DNA from: Tritrichomonas musculus
Taxonomy: Eukaryota; Parabasalia; Tritrichomonadida; Tritrichomonadidae
DNA: 64,000 nucleotides
Assembly (NCBI GenBank): GCA_039105265.1
Contig: JAPFFF010000022.1
Span: forward strand, 930,001-994,000
Direction: 5' to 3'
How positions within the stretch are numbered: the first letter of the stretch is position 1; every line of letters starts with the position of its first letter. Shown here piece by piece: positions 1 to 9,375 of this stretch. Made by a program: the position numbers and the translations under genes. The notes beneath the pieces were generated by a model. That model worked only from the letters and a program-made list of their open reading frames with translations. It did no database searches and was not told the DNA's origin.

Positions 1-1
1 A

Positions 2-754
2 TCAAACAATTTATATACGGCTCATTATGTTCACATAGATTATTCGTACAATGACGATGATGATGATCAACCCTCTCAGATAATGCGTATCGAAGGAAGT
101 AATTCTGGTCTTTGGATTCTGTATGACTGCCATGAATTAATCAATCCAGGAACTGGTGAAACACCGGAAATTTTATCATGTTCAATAACCAAAAATATCG
201 AACCAACAGACAAAAACGCTTATTCGGCAAGATATGTTTCGAACACTTATGCATTAAAAAGTGAGATTCCAGAAATAATTGATACAAAAATTACTTTCAA
301 TCAAGAATTAGAATTAACTTATGATGGAGGTAATGGTATTAATACTCTTTCGGTTCTTTATACTAATGCAAGTCAATATTTTGAAAAATGGAAACAATAT
401 GGAATGTTATTTGATGGATATGATAAAACTGATGAAAATATTAAATATCAAGGAATATTCACTATATCAAGTATTAATAATAATGATTATATTTTAAATA
501 ATGGCGTTCAAAATATAGCATTAACATTAGAAATGAGTTCAAGTTGTGGAGTTGTTTATGATTTTAATAACCAACATAGAATCAATGTAATAAGTTGCTA
601 TATTGCAAATGAAGATTATGATGAAACAAACTTAAACAGTGTTGTTAATCTTGCATTTCTCCAAGATAAATATGCTTTGAAAACAGATATCTCAGAACTA
701 CAAAATAAGATAGCAGCATTGGAAGCTAGGTTAGCTGCTCTTGAATCGAAATAA
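2..754 (+). CDS. Fiber-like protein of a Maverick, partial
   Basis: The reading frame is open from the first bases of the window, so the gene starts outside it; the first internal ATG is at 83. The central part (about nt 290-690) is almost identical at DNA level to nt 13012-13430 inside the long fiber gene of element A, including the YALKTDI repeat that recurs in fiber genes here. The end differs: instead of the conserved C-terminal knob seen at 14130-14839 and 60420-61141 it finishes in a short heptad coiled coil (LQNKIAALEARLAALES). By family this is a Maverick fiber-type gene, probably a virion spike. It belongs to element C or to a neighbouring fragment. The orientation does not match the synteny of element C, which suggests rearrangement. 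Confidence 0.7.
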   Translation, partial: SNNLYTAHYVHIDYSYNDDDDDQPSQIMRIEGSNSGLWILYDCHELINPGTGETPEILSCSITKNIEPTDKNAYSARYVSNTYALKSEIPEIIDTKITFNQELELTYDGGNGINTLSVLYTNASQYFEKWKQYGMLFDGYDKTDENIKYQGIFTISSINNNDYILNNGVQNIALTLEMSSSCGVVYDFNNQHRINVISCYIANEDYDETNLNSVVNLAFLQDKYALKTDISELQNKIAALEARLAALESK

Positions 755-769
755 AGTAGGTACGAGATT

Positions 770-930
770 CTCGGGGCTGGTACCTGTGCCGTTTCATAGA
801 TGGTGAGCTTTGAGGTGGGTGGGTGGGATACTTAAGACGTTTCATAGATGGTGAGCATTGGGGTGGGCCCCTGTGCTGTTTCATAGATGGTGGGCATTGA
901 GGTGGGTGGGTGGGATAACAAGAAAAGAAG
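770..930. repeat. GC-rich tandem repeats (three imperfect units)
   Basis: The motif GTTTCATAGATGGTG starts at 791, 839 and 878, each time followed by G-rich sequence (GAGGTGGGTGGGTGGGATA after the first and third). The composition is far more GC-rich than anything else in the window. It lies directly behind the fiber fragment and before a poly-T tract. No coding potential is seen. Confidence 0.8.
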
Positions 931-1284
931 AAGAAGAAATTTTTTTTAATTTTTAATTTTTTTTTTTTTTTATTTTTATTTTTTATTTTTATTTTTATTT
1001 TTTTTAACTAGTTCGTGTTGACGCGTGGGCAGCTTGTGCCCCGCGGAAACCGACTAGTATATACTACTGTTAGTTCTTCCACCAGTTTTACAGTAGGTAC
1101 AGCAACATCATTAGTGGTAGAACTTTCATCATGCTGCTGTGAATTTACTACAGTAGGAATATTATCTTTTCTGTTATATCTTTCATCTGCTGCAGTCGTA
1201 GTTAAGAGTGTTGTATTTTCATAAGTAAGATCATTTTTCTTACGATATTCATTCTCAAATTCTTCTTTTATACTACAGAATTGC
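931..1284. other. Non-genic junction: poly-T tract, GC-rich insert, minus-strand open fragment
   Basis: About 70 bases of nearly pure T/A (936-1005) are followed by a GC-rich stretch bracketed by two ACTAGT words (1007-1012 and 1053-1058). From about 1060 to 1275 the minus strand stays open as a low-complexity, threonine- and glutamate-rich fragment with no recognisable homologue in the window. Similarity to the Maverick gene at 56228-57991 begins only at about 1285. I see no complete gene here. This is a rearranged boundary, or possibly an assembly or cloning join. Confidence 0.5.
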
Positions 1285-1354
1285 TGATGACCCTGAAAAA
1301 TACCCTATTTTCAACAAAAAAGATACAAAGCAAATTAGGTCTCTTGTAGAATCT

Positions 1355-2674
1355 TTGACGAAGAACATTGATTCTTATAATAGAAACTCTGACAAAATTA
1401 TATCAGATGTTGAGGCTTTGATGAAATTCGAAAATCAAAAAAGGCAAACCAATATAGAAACAATGAGTAAGATTGTTGATTCACCATGTACTCCAAACAT
1501 GAGTAAAGAAGAAAAAGAAAGGTTGTTACAAATATATAAAAGTTCTTCTGCTGTAGATGCTGCACAGCTTCGTAAATTTGGTTTGTTGAATGACGATTTC
1601 ACAGAAGAAAATCTGTATAATTATTACAATCGTGCTTGCTCGCCAAAAGACGATTCTGATACCAGAGTAAGAAAACTTGTTCTACAGTTGCATAATGCTA
1701 TTCGTGAGACAAACATTTTTGATGAAACTACAGAACCCAAAAACAAAAAGCAACTGAAACAATTATTAAAGTATATTTCCGAGAATGGAGATCGAGAAAT
1801 TCTTTACAATATGAATAGCGATGACAATGAAAATGAATATTTATTCGATCATAAAACAATGCCAAGAGAAGAAGTTACTGTTAATAGTGATGGAGAAATT
1901 GAAGATGAGGATGAAGTTAATGATCTTAATACATCTTTAGCAACGTACAGAGCTCCACGTAAAGAAAGAAGAACATTAGAAGATCAAGAAGTAACCTTTG
2001 CTGATAGCGCTGCTAAAAGATTCAAACCATATGGTGAATTTACTCATGAAAACACTTATATGCCCGACAAGGACTTTACAGAAGATTTGTTGAAGAAACC
2101 TACAAGAACTGTTGGTAAAAGAAAAAATAGAGATGCTAAAGATATACCTGATAAACTTAAAAAGTCTTTCAAAATAGCCAAATTGTCAGGTGAAGGAGAT
2201 GTTTCCTTTTACAATCAGCAATTGTTAGACATCATCATCAACGGTAATTTCCGTATCAAGTACATACCGAATGCAGCCACACGAGATTTAGCACAAGAAT
2301 ATGCTTATAATCATGTTGACGATTCTGGACAACCTCGCTACAGGCTTCTTCCACCAAACGCAAAAGATCCTAACGGTGTTGCCATTACAGATTTGAACGG
2401 AGACCTAGTTGATGATATTGTTCTTGTAGATAAACGTGGAGTACCAAGAATCGTTAATGGCTATAAGATTGTTCGTGCTAGTCCGTATAAGAAAGTATGG
2501 AAATCAAAATACAAATCACGTGAAGCTAGAAAAGAAACTCCATTTAATGTTTGGCTAGCAGCACAATTTCAAAAGTCTATTGACAGTGTTGATTGGGCCA
2601 AAGGTGAATATAAACTTAAAGAAACAGAAGAAAAAATCAAAAGTATACAGATCATTATACAAAATTGGGCTTAG
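1355..2674 (+). CDS. Conserved Maverick protein with DxNGD (FG-GAP-like) motif, element C copy
   Basis: Similarity to the 587-aa protein of element D (56228-57991) starts at about nt 1285, before the first possible start; no convincing ATG is present. Shared features include the segment FENQKRQTNIETM and a run around residues 340-375 containing ITDLNGDLVDDIVLVD. That pattern resembles calcium-binding FG-GAP/dockerin-type loops (D-x-N-G-D...D). The middle is acidic and low-complexity. Element A carries a shorter relative with DLDGDKISEFVV (299 aa). The function is unknown; conservation in three Maverick lineages suggests a structural or core role. It is followed directly by an overlapping reading frame at 2665. 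Confidence 0.7.
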   Translation: MTKNIDSYNRNSDKIISDVEALMKFENQKRQTNIETMSKIVDSPCTPNMSKEEKERLLQIYKSSSAVDAAQLRKFGLLNDDFTEENLYNYYNRACSPKDDSDTRVRKLVLQLHNAIRETNIFDETTEPKNKKQLKQLLKYISENGDREILYNMNSDDNENEYLFDHKTMPREEVTVNSDGEIEDEDEVNDLNTSLATYRAPRKERRTLEDQEVTFADSAAKRFKPYGEFTHENTYMPDKDFTEDLLKKPTRTVGKRKNRDAKDIPDKLKKSFKIAKLSGEGDVSFYNQQLLDIIINGNFRIKYIPNAATRDLAQEYAYNHVDDSGQPRYRLLPPNAKDPNGVAITDLNGDLVDDIVLVDKRGVPRIVNGYKIVRASPYKKVWKSKYKSREARKETPFNVWLAAQFQKSIDSVDWAKGEYKLKETEEKIKSIQIIIQNWA

Positions 2675-3393
2675 GAAAGCCAAGAATAAGCAAAAGATTG
2701 TCTCCTGGTTCGTATTGGGCATCTATTTTCTCTTATCTTTGGAAGTTCTTTTGGGAAGTAGCGTATCCAGGTTACAAATCTGTAATAAGACTTCTTAACT
2801 ATTTAGGAGTTTCTAATGCTATGTACATTAATGTTGTTGATCTTGGTGTCAAACGAAAAATAGAAACAAAAGATTTTGGAGGTAAACTTCTAACATACCC
2901 TGCTTGGGCAAACTACAAACGAGATCACAAAGCAGCTTATAACGAAAGAGCAGGACCAAAAGTTGTAAAAATAGGAACAGATTACATAGATCCTATCATA
3001 GATATCAAGACGGGTGAAATTAAAGTAGAGAGCTTTGACAAGAGTGATAAGAAGGTACATGCACCATTTATTAGACTTATAGAAAGATTGTTCCTATTAG
3101 TTTTCGTAGAAATACTCATGTTAGGAGAGAAGCCTGGACAAGAAGCTATACAAGAACTTATACAAGAACAAGTTCTGTCTGCAACTCCAAAAGAACTTAA
3201 AGAGAACAAAGCTTACTATACAAAACGTTTGACAGCTATTGTGGATAAACTTTATGGTAGTGGTTGTAGATATGCAGCTTATAAAGAACAATACAAGCAA
3301 CAACAAATAGACCGTAAGAATGATGTTTATTGCTATGATATCAAAACCGTAGATGCACTTACAAGTGATGAAGATGATGAGGATGAAGCTTAA
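2665..3393 (+). CDS. Acidic-tailed conserved Maverick protein, element C copy
   Basis: 242 aa with no clear ATG start. It opens with a G-L-G-K-P...W-ASIF segment also found in element D just upstream of its counterpart (minus strand, about 56037-56222). It then contains a W-x-x-Y-K-x-x-H stretch and a helical region, and ends in an acidic tail (SDEDDEDEA) very like the tail of the element D 176-aa protein (55463-55993). A hydrophobic stretch around residue 137 (LFLLVFVEILML) could be a membrane helix. The function is unknown. It converges with the minus-strand gene at 3390, overlapping by 4 nt. Confidence 0.6.
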   Translation: MGLGKPRISKRLSPGSYWASIFSYLWKFFWEVAYPGYKSVIRLLNYLGVSNAMYINVVDLGVKRKIETKDFGGKLLTYPAWANYKRDHKAAYNERAGPKVVKIGTDYIDPIIDIKTGEIKVESFDKSDKKVHAPFIRLIERLFLLVFVEILMLGEKPGQEAIQELIQEQVLSATPKELKENKAYYTKRLTAIVDKLYGSGCRYAAYKEQYKQQQIDRKNDVYCYDIKTVDALTSDEDDEDEA

Positions 3394-4766
3394 ATATTTA
3401 AAATAGAATCGTCAATTTCTGATGGAGATAGAACTTTTTTATTTTTGGAGTTGACCTCGTGCCTGGTTTGTCTTCTTTTAGGTTCATCAGCTTTTACAAT
3501 TCTCATTGCTTGCGGCCTCGGTGGGAAAATTTGTTGTTGTTGGGGTTTTGGTGGAGGTTGTTGTTTTGGTTGTTGTTTTGGTGGAGGTGGTTCATCATTC
3601 ATAACAAGATATCCATATTGAATTTCCATAGGCTCACTATCACTATCACTATCACTGGAATAATCATAGCGCTTTTCATTATGCGCTCGTCTTATTCTAT
3701 CTCTGACAAGCTTTGTAGATTTTGGTATAATTTCTTTTCTCTTACCAACTGTCTTCTTCGGTACTGGAGGTTTTGGTACTTCTTGAGTTGAACGTGCTTG
3801 ATATAGAGGTTTAACCTTCGTAGAAGTTTGATACTGTAACGCTGGTCTCTGTTGATAAGGATGATTGTCAAATATTAATGATTCATTAGGATCAATATCA
3901 AGTTCTGTTTTTTCTGTTGGAAAGTCATGTAAATTTGTATTCACATTAGCATTCTGCCTCTTATATATTATAGCTTTGTACCTACCTTCTCCAACAAGAT
4001 CAAAAGGTTTGTTGTATATTATTTTTCCTGTTTGAATATCAAGCTTCGGTGCTTCATTGATTCTTCTTATTTCTTCTTGTCTCTTTTTATGATATTCAGC
4101 TTCTTTTTTCTTTTTCCTTTGTTCAGCCTTTTTCATTTGTTTTTCTTGTTCTTCTTTCTCTAATCTTCGTTTTTCTTTAAGTTCTGCTCTTTCTTGAGGA
4201 GATAAACAAGGAAAGGTAGGAGGTTCTTGTGTACGGGCTCTATTATCCTGGTAACAGCAAAAATTATACCAGTGTCGTTGAGAATAATTTTCTGGTTTGA
4301 TTTCTGGGTGAATTTGATCAACTTTTTGTGAAAGTTGGCTTACATACTTTTCTTTAATATCATCGTCACAATCAGGATCAAGTTTGAAAGGATATATGAA
4401 CTCACTTGATTCTGTTAATTTGCTTACAACTTTTATTTCTGCGAACTTTGGTTTGAAGGCTTCAAGATCAAAAGCATATAATATTCTTGATTTACTATAA
4501 TCTATATCTCTATCCTTCATTAGAACAACAACCTCTCTTCCACAAATAAAACGTATGACAAGTATTATAGTTGGAAAATAGTCTTTTTCAAGTTTGATAT
4601 AATAGCACGGATAGCAATCTATTACAGCTTGTCCTTTGCTCAAACACATTTTTGGCAATTCATATTTCATTGGAAATGCATATATTACATATCCTTTGGT
4701 GCTTACAGCAAGAGTTGAATAGTTAACATCATCGCATACAATTTCTTTTCCAGGTCTGACAGTCAT
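3390..4766 (-). CDS. P/Q-rich charged Maverick protein, element C
   Basis: 458 aa. The N-terminal about 170 residues look globular and beta-rich, with a stretch (KGQAVIDCYPCYYIKLEKDYFP) resembling the C-terminal part of the element A 324-aa protein. It is followed by a strongly charged coiled coil (residues about 190-240, KEKRRLEKEEQEKQ...), a disordered part, and a proline/glutamine tract (about residues 395-420). By position it corresponds to the 330-373 aa genes of B and D (34899, 54427), each lying directly after the 127-aa gene. A virion scaffold or core role is possible but unproven. Confidence 0.6.
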   Translation of the reverse strand: MTVRPGKEIVCDDVNYSTLAVSTKGYVIYAFPMKYELPKMCLSKGQAVIDCYPCYYIKLEKDYFPTIILVIRFICGREVVVLMKDRDIDYSKSRILYAFDLEAFKPKFAEIKVVSKLTESSEFIYPFKLDPDCDDDIKEKYVSQLSQKVDQIHPEIKPENYSQRHWYNFCCYQDNRARTQEPPTFPCLSPQERAELKEKRRLEKEEQEKQMKKAEQRKKKKEAEYHKKRQEEIRRINEAPKLDIQTGKIIYNKPFDLVGEGRYKAIIYKRQNANVNTNLHDFPTEKTELDIDPNESLIFDNHPYQQRPALQYQTSTKVKPLYQARSTQEVPKPPVPKKTVGKRKEIIPKSTKLVRDRIRRAHNEKRYDYSSDSDSDSEPMEIQYGYLVMNDEPPPPKQQPKQQPPPKPQQQQIFPPRPQAMRIVKADEPKRRQTRHEVNSKNKKVLSPSEIDDSILNI

Positions 4767-4829
4767 TTATTAATAAATAAGAAGACAACTAAGTATGAAT
4801 GCAGAAGGTTCAATAACGTTTCTGTAAAG

Positions 4830-4834
4830 GTAAG
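4830..4834. repeat. Target-site duplication of element A, left copy (GTAAG)
   Basis: GTAAG immediately precedes the AGTAGT terminus. The same five bases follow the right terminus at 25419-25423. The two flanks hold the two ends of one small element C gene. Confidence 0.85.
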
Positions 4835-5145
4835 AGTAGTTATAGAATGGGGCTAGCTCCCGGAAGATATTTTGGCCTTGATTTTCGGGTCCGATTTTCA
4901 ATACGAAGGTAGACCTGTCTTCTAGCATTCATTTTCAGAGTCATGTTTCAATACTTGGAGCCCAAACTTGGGAAATGCTGAAATTTCAAAAAAAGTACCC
5001 AAAAATGGGTGTTTTGAGGGGGTTTGGAGGCAAAAATAATGTCCGAATTCAGGCCCATTTTGATACAAAAAGAGAATGTGAAAGATGTAATTTTTCATGA
5101 AAAATGGGAGAGGGGTAGATATCAATCTTTTTGTAAGGGATAATT
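4835..5145 (+). repeat. Left terminal inverted repeat of element A
   Basis: About 310 bases matching 25139-25418 in reverse complement, apart from a poorly matching stretch of about 50 bases near 5068-5120. The outer end is AGTAGT. It holds no gene. Confidence 0.9.
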
Positions 5146-5483
5146 TAATAAATTAGTTTTAGAAAAACCTTGAAATTGTCTGGTTTAATTTCGTTTCCAA
5201 GGGGATCTGTAAACCAAATTTTGAAATCCCTTTTTGTGCCAACGTACTCATATTTTCTGTTATCATCTGGTGGCATTACGTTAGCATACCACACAATACT
5301 ATCTTCATATTTGTCACGTTGAATGAAATCGCTGTGGCATTCGGTTTCTCCATCTAGATATCCATTGCAAGTTGCTCTATAGTATTGGAAAACGATGTAT
5401 TTAGGATTCTTTGAGTAGACAAAATCGATGGGAAATTGATTCTCATAAGTGCTTGTAATGTAATAAGTCTTAATATCTTTCAT
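5145..5483 (-). CDS. Small beta-rich protein beside capsid gene, element A (minor capsid candidate)
   Basis: 112 aa, homologous to the 115-aa protein at 25341-25688 and the 127-aa proteins at 34496-34879 and 54024-54407. Shared features are FPIDFV..KNPKYIVFQYY, HSDFIQ, a RKYEYVG region, and DFKIWFTDPLGNEIKP near the C-terminus. The pattern of alternating beta strands fits a small single jelly-roll protein, the fold of Polinton minor capsid (penton) proteins. It directly follows the capsid remnant in the same orientation. The assignment is inference from size, predicted strands and position; a fold prediction would settle it. Confidence 0.6.
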   Translation of the reverse strand: MKDIKTYYITSTYENQFPIDFVYSKNPKYIVFQYYRATCNGYLDGETECHSDFIQRDKYEDSIVWYANVMPPDDNRKYEYVGTKRDFKIWFTDPLGNEIKPDNFKVFLKLIY

Positions 5484-5525
5484 TTGATTTCATGCAAAAA
5501 TAAAGCCATCTACATATTCTTTCAT

Positions 5526-6161
5526 TTAGTAGTATCCATCTGGAACTCCATTTCCAAAGTATTTAACGGAACCTCTTGCCCATGTGAAGTATGTATCAGT
5601 GCATATCCACATTTCTGGTGGAGGTGGATGAACATTATTATTTGAAACATCAAAGTTATAATATGTATCGTTAGCACCTCTATACAAAGGTTGACCTTTG
5701 AATTTGATTGTAACCGTGTTTCCACCAGTATCAACACCATCGAATACATATCCGGAATTAGTACGTTCAAGCTGGAAGTTGATGCAAAAGCTGGTAGCAT
5801 CAGAGATGGTATTCTTATAACGTGTTCCGTCAGGTGCATTCAAAGACATTGTCCAAGAATCTTCAAGTTCATGGGATGGTCTGAGAGAGCCATCTAATTC
5901 ATTACTTATTAATTGATATTGATAGAAACGTGGACCAATAGTTGAATCAAATTCTGTATCTGGATACTTAACATTGTTGATGGTGAGCTGTACATTCTGG
6001 TACATAATATTATCGAAACATGTTATTTCATTAGTTCTTTTTGGGAACATGACTGTGATGTTGGTAGCATTTGAAAGAGCAATTGATTTAGAAACATCTA
6101 GACCTGCATCTGTTGCAAGACCTTGGAAACCTTCACGTACAAGTTGCTCACTAGTGGTCAT
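5526..6161 (-). CDS. Major capsid protein, C-terminal part only (element A)
   Basis: The 211-aa frame aligns with the last third of the 647-aa capsid proteins of B and D: NITVMFPKRTNEITCFDN, the GPRFYQYQL region, FCINFQLERT, GQPLYRGANDTYYN and HPPPP near the end. The N-terminal two thirds of a double jelly-roll capsid protein are not present in element A. The similarity stops where the inverted repeat begins at 6145, and the last few N-terminal residues come from the repeat arm. A fossil fragment in a broken element. Confidence 0.85.
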   Translation of the reverse strand: MTTSEQLVREGFQGLATDAGLDVSKSIALSNATNITVMFPKRTNEITCFDNIMYQNVQLTINNVKYPDTEFDSTIGPRFYQYQLISNELDGSLRPSHELEDSWTMSLNAPDGTRYKNTISDATSFCINFQLERTNSGYVFDGVDTGGNTVTIKFKGQPLYRGANDTYYNFDVSNNNVHPPPPEMWICTDTYFTWARGSVKYFGNGVPDGYY

Positions 6162-7608
6162 ACAGGATTGTTTACAGAGCCAGAATTAAATGCCCATTGT
6201 TACAAGAGATCAATGATATTTTATGGTGTTGCCTCATATGATCACGAAGATTCGAAAGTAACAATATATTATATTGATGGCCATAGACCTGATGTCATCA
6301 AATTAGGGAAAGGCTATTATCCATCATTCTCAAAATGCCGAAATTATAAAGATATACTTTTAGTTAGATTTGGAATAGACCCATTGGTCAAGAAACCTGG
6401 TAAAATTGAAATTTGTTCAGAATGGAAATGCAGTGATTTGATTCCATGTGACATTCCATGTGACATTGTATGAGTACATGTTTATCCAGCATTGATGTTA
6501 TGAAAGAAATTTGTTCAAATAGATGCAAGGGTTTCAGAAATGAAATATTTTGATTTAAGAATCGGTTATCATTATTTTTAATGTCGACACAAAGATGTCA
6601 GATGAGCAACCAGTAATTGAAGGAGGTGAACAACCATCAGCATTACCCCCACCACCAGAAGAAGAAGAAGGTGAACGTCCATGGCATTGGCAATTCAATC
6701 ATGAACCATTCAATGCATTCGAAGCCGGTGTAAAAATTAAAAGTAGGCCAACACATAAAGCTAAGATACCCATTGGATTCAATTATACTCCTGAAGAAGT
6801 TAATAATTATACACTTAAGAACCTAGTTAGCAGTAAGATGGCACGTGATATTGTTAGATCCACTAAATTCATGCCAGGTGCATTTGAGATTTGGAATGCA
6901 AATCCAAAAGGTGGAAACCATAAATATAGAGGTGGAGCAGAAGATCTCGATGGAGACAAAATATCAGAATTTGTTGTTAGACGTGATGGTAAAATTGTTG
7001 CTGTTAATGGATATACAACCAAGAATTCTGATGCAGTCTTCAAGAATTTGTATTACACTGGTCACGATACGAAAGACAAACGTAAAGCACAAAGCTTTAA
7101 AGATTGGATCCATAATGATTACTATGGACCTGTATATAATGATGACTATTCAGAAGTTACTAGATGGGCTCATCATGATCCAGTAATACATAAAGCATGG
7201 AGTAAGAGAATGAATATTCATGCACCATCAAAATCAATATCACCATATCAAGAATTTGCACGTTACATTGTTGCCCCAGCATGCAAACAAGCATTTCTTG
7301 AACTCGGTGGAGGTACTGAAGAAGGTGCCAAATTTGCTCGTAAAGTTGCTGTAGAAGTAAGTCAAACTAAAGCATTTGAAGCATCACTTGCAGCAGCAAT
7401 GTATGCAGCATTAGTTAAAGATCCATGTTTGTCTCAGATGCAAGATCTTAAAGAAAGACAGAATGAATTCGTTGTATTGAAACAACAATATTAACCAACT
7501 TACAACATTGATTTCGAATCTGATAGTGTTGCAGAAACCCCAGAATATAAAGCATTTGAGAAATGGCTCTTTGCAAAACCAGCTGTTAAACAAGCTGTTA
7601 GAACATAT
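6145..7608 (+). repeat. Left arm of a 3.2-kb palindrome
   Basis: Reverse complement of 7912-9375, centred at about 7760 with a 303-base spacer. The two encoded 299-aa frames are identical, and the sampled flanks match base for base. The arm carries the 3' part of the 324-aa gene (to 6473) and the 299-aa gene. Confidence 0.9.
6595..7494 (+). CDS. DxDGD (FG-GAP-like) Maverick protein, left palindrome copy
   Basis: 299 aa, starting at the ATG after TTTAATGTCGACACAAAG. An acidic, proline-rich N-terminus (PPPPEEEEGERPWHW) is followed by a conserved core at about residues 95-150 with AEDLDGDKISEFVVRRDGK and an NGY motif. That core is shared with the larger proteins at 1355-2674 and 56228-57991. 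The C-terminal third is alanine-rich helical. Coding character continues on the same strand to about 7770. The function is unknown. The identical inverted copy lies at 8026-8925. Confidence 0.75.
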   Translation: MSDEQPVIEGGEQPSALPPPPEEEEGERPWHWQFNHEPFNAFEAGVKIKSRPTHKAKIPIGFNYTPEEVNNYTLKNLVSSKMARDIVRSTKFMPGAFEIWNANPKGGNHKYRGGAEDLDGDKISEFVVRRDGKIVAVNGYTTKNSDAVFKNLYYTGHDTKDKRKAQSFKDWIHNDYYGPVYNDDYSEVTRWAHHDPVIHKAWSKRMNIHAPSKSISPYQEFARYIVAPACKQAFLELGGGTEEGAKFARKVAVEVSQTKAFEASLAAAMYAALVKDPCLSQMQDLKERQNEFVVLKQQY

Positions 7609-7770
7609 ATGCATGATGTATTAACCACTTCCAAAGAAGAATATATTAATACCATTAAAGGTCAAATCATCACATATCTTAATGATCATGTTAAGGGATA
7701 TAGACAAAAATATGATGAAGACTTTGCAGCAGCCAAAGAAGCAGCCAGAATAAGGTATGGATTTGAGTAA
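7498..7770 (+). CDS. Helical C-terminal segment following the DxDGD gene
   Basis: An open stretch of about 90 codons after the left 299-aa frame, with an alanine/lysine-rich helical composition (ETPEYKAFEKWLFAKPAVK, FAAAKEAARIRYGFE). It lacks its own good start. Only the first third lies inside the palindrome arm, so this part is unique to the left side. No function is recognised. Confidence 0.45.
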   Translation, partial: TYNIDFESDSVAETPEYKAFEKWLFAKPAVKQAVRTYMHDVLTTSKEEYINTIKGQIITYLNDHVKGYRQKYDEDFAAAKEAARIRYGFE

Positions 7771-7911
7771 ATATATTCTTATTAGCTTACATTTCCATTA
7801 TTGCAATCGATTACAATCTTGTGATGTTTATTCATATTTTTGTATTGAGATATATTACTCATCAGATTCCTATGAGCATATCGTTTGATGAATTGTATGA
7901 ACAATACAAAA

Positions 7912-9375
7912 ATATGTTCTAACAGCTTGTTTAACAGCTGGTTTTGCAAAGAGCCATTTCTCAAATGCTTTATATTCTGGGGTTTCTGCAACACTATCAG
8001 ATTCGAAATCAATGTTGTAAGTTGGTTAATATTGTTGTTTCAATACAACGAATTCATTCTGTCTTTCTTTAAGATCTTGCATCTGAGACAAACATGGATC
8101 TTTAACTAATGCTGCATACATTGCTGCTGCAAGTGATGCTTCAAATGCTTTAGTTTGACTTACTTCTACAGCAACTTTACGAGCAAATTTGGCACCTTCT
8201 TCAGTACCTCCACCGAGTTCAAGAAATGCTTGTTTGCATGCTGGGGCAACAATGTAACGTGCAAATTCTTGATATGGTGATATTGATTTTGATGGTGCAT
8301 GAATATTCATTCTCTTACTCCATGCTTTATGTATTACTGGATCATGATGAGCCCATCTAGTAACTTCTGAATAGTCATCATTATATACAGGTCCATAGTA
8401 ATCATTATGGATCCAATCTTTAAAGCTTTGTGCTTTACGTTTGTCTTTCGTATCGTGACCAGTGTAATACAAATTCTTGAAGACTGCATCAGAATTCTTG
8501 GTTGTATATCCATTAACAGCAACAATTTTACCATCACGTCTAACAACAAATTCTGATATTTTGTCTCCATCGAGATCTTCTGCTCCACCTCTATATTTAT
8601 GGTTTCCACCTTTTGGATTTGCATTCCAAATCTCAAATGCACCTGGCATGAATTTAGTGGATCTAACAATATCACGTGCCATCTTACTGCTAACTAGGTT
8701 CTTAAGTGTATAATTATTAACTTCTTCAGGAGTATAATTGAATCCAATGGGTATCTTAGCTTTATGTGTTGGCCTACTTTTAATTTTTACACCGGCTTCG
8801 AATGCATTGAATGGTTCATGATTGAATTGCCAATGCCATGGACGTTCACCTTCTTCTTCTTCTGGTGGTGGGGGTAATGCTGATGGTTGTTCACCTCCTT
8901 CAATTACTGGTTGCTCATCTGACATCTTTGTGTCGACATTAAAAATAATGATAACCGATTCTTAAATCAAAATATTTCATTTCTGAAACCCTTGCATCTA
9001 TTTGAACAAATTTCTTTCATAACATCAATGCTGGATAAACATGTACTCATACAATGTCACATGGAATGTCACATGGAATCAAATCACTGCATTTCCATTC
9101 TGAACAAATTTCAATTTTACCAGGTTTCTTGACCAATGGGTCTATTCCAAATCTAACTAAAAGTATATCTTTATAATTTCGGCATTTTGAGAATGATGGA
9201 TAATAGCCTTTCCCTAATTTGATGACATCAGGTCTATGGCCATCAATATAATATATTGTTACTTTCGAATCTTCGTGATCATATGAGGCAACACCATAAA
9301 ATATCATTGATCTCTTGTAACAATGGGCATTTAATTCTGGCTCTGTAAACAATCCTGTATGACCACTAGTGAGCA
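7912..9375 (-). repeat. Right arm of the 3.2-kb palindrome
   Basis: Inverted copy of 6145-7608. On its outer side it continues into the rest of the 324-aa gene, which is present only here. The spacer 7609-7911 holds the end of the helical segment above and about 140 bases of AT-rich sequence with no gene. Confidence 0.9.
8026..8925 (-). CDS. DxDGD (FG-GAP-like) Maverick protein, right palindrome copy
   Basis: 299 aa, identical to the product of 6595-7494. It lies 122 bases downstream of the 324-aa gene in the same orientation, the likely ancestral order, so this arm may preserve the original upstream context. See the left copy for domains. Confidence 0.75.
   Translation of the reverse strand: MSDEQPVIEGGEQPSALPPPPEEEEGERPWHWQFNHEPFNAFEAGVKIKSRPTHKAKIPIGFNYTPEEVNNYTLKNLVSSKMARDIVRSTKFMPGAFEIWNANPKGGNHKYRGGAEDLDGDKISEFVVRRDGKIVAVNGYTTKNSDAVFKNLYYTGHDTKDKRKAQSFKDWIHNDYYGPVYNDDYSEVTRWAHHDPVIHKAWSKRMNIHAPSKSISPYQEFARYIVAPACKQAFLELGGGTEEGAKFARKVAVEVSQTKAFEASLAAAMYAALVKDPCLSQMQDLKERQNEFVVLKQQY

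Noticed and set aside
1015-1224. 69-aa plus-strand frame containing LVPRG, a thrombin-site-like word
   Set aside because: Low-complexity serine/valine frame opposite an open minus-strand fragment; no homologue in the window. Recorded only as part of the odd junction.
6123-6473. 116-aa plus-strand frame as an independent gene
   Set aside because: It is the 3' part of the 324-aa gene carried by the left palindrome arm; the N-terminal residues come from the neighbouring capsid remnant.
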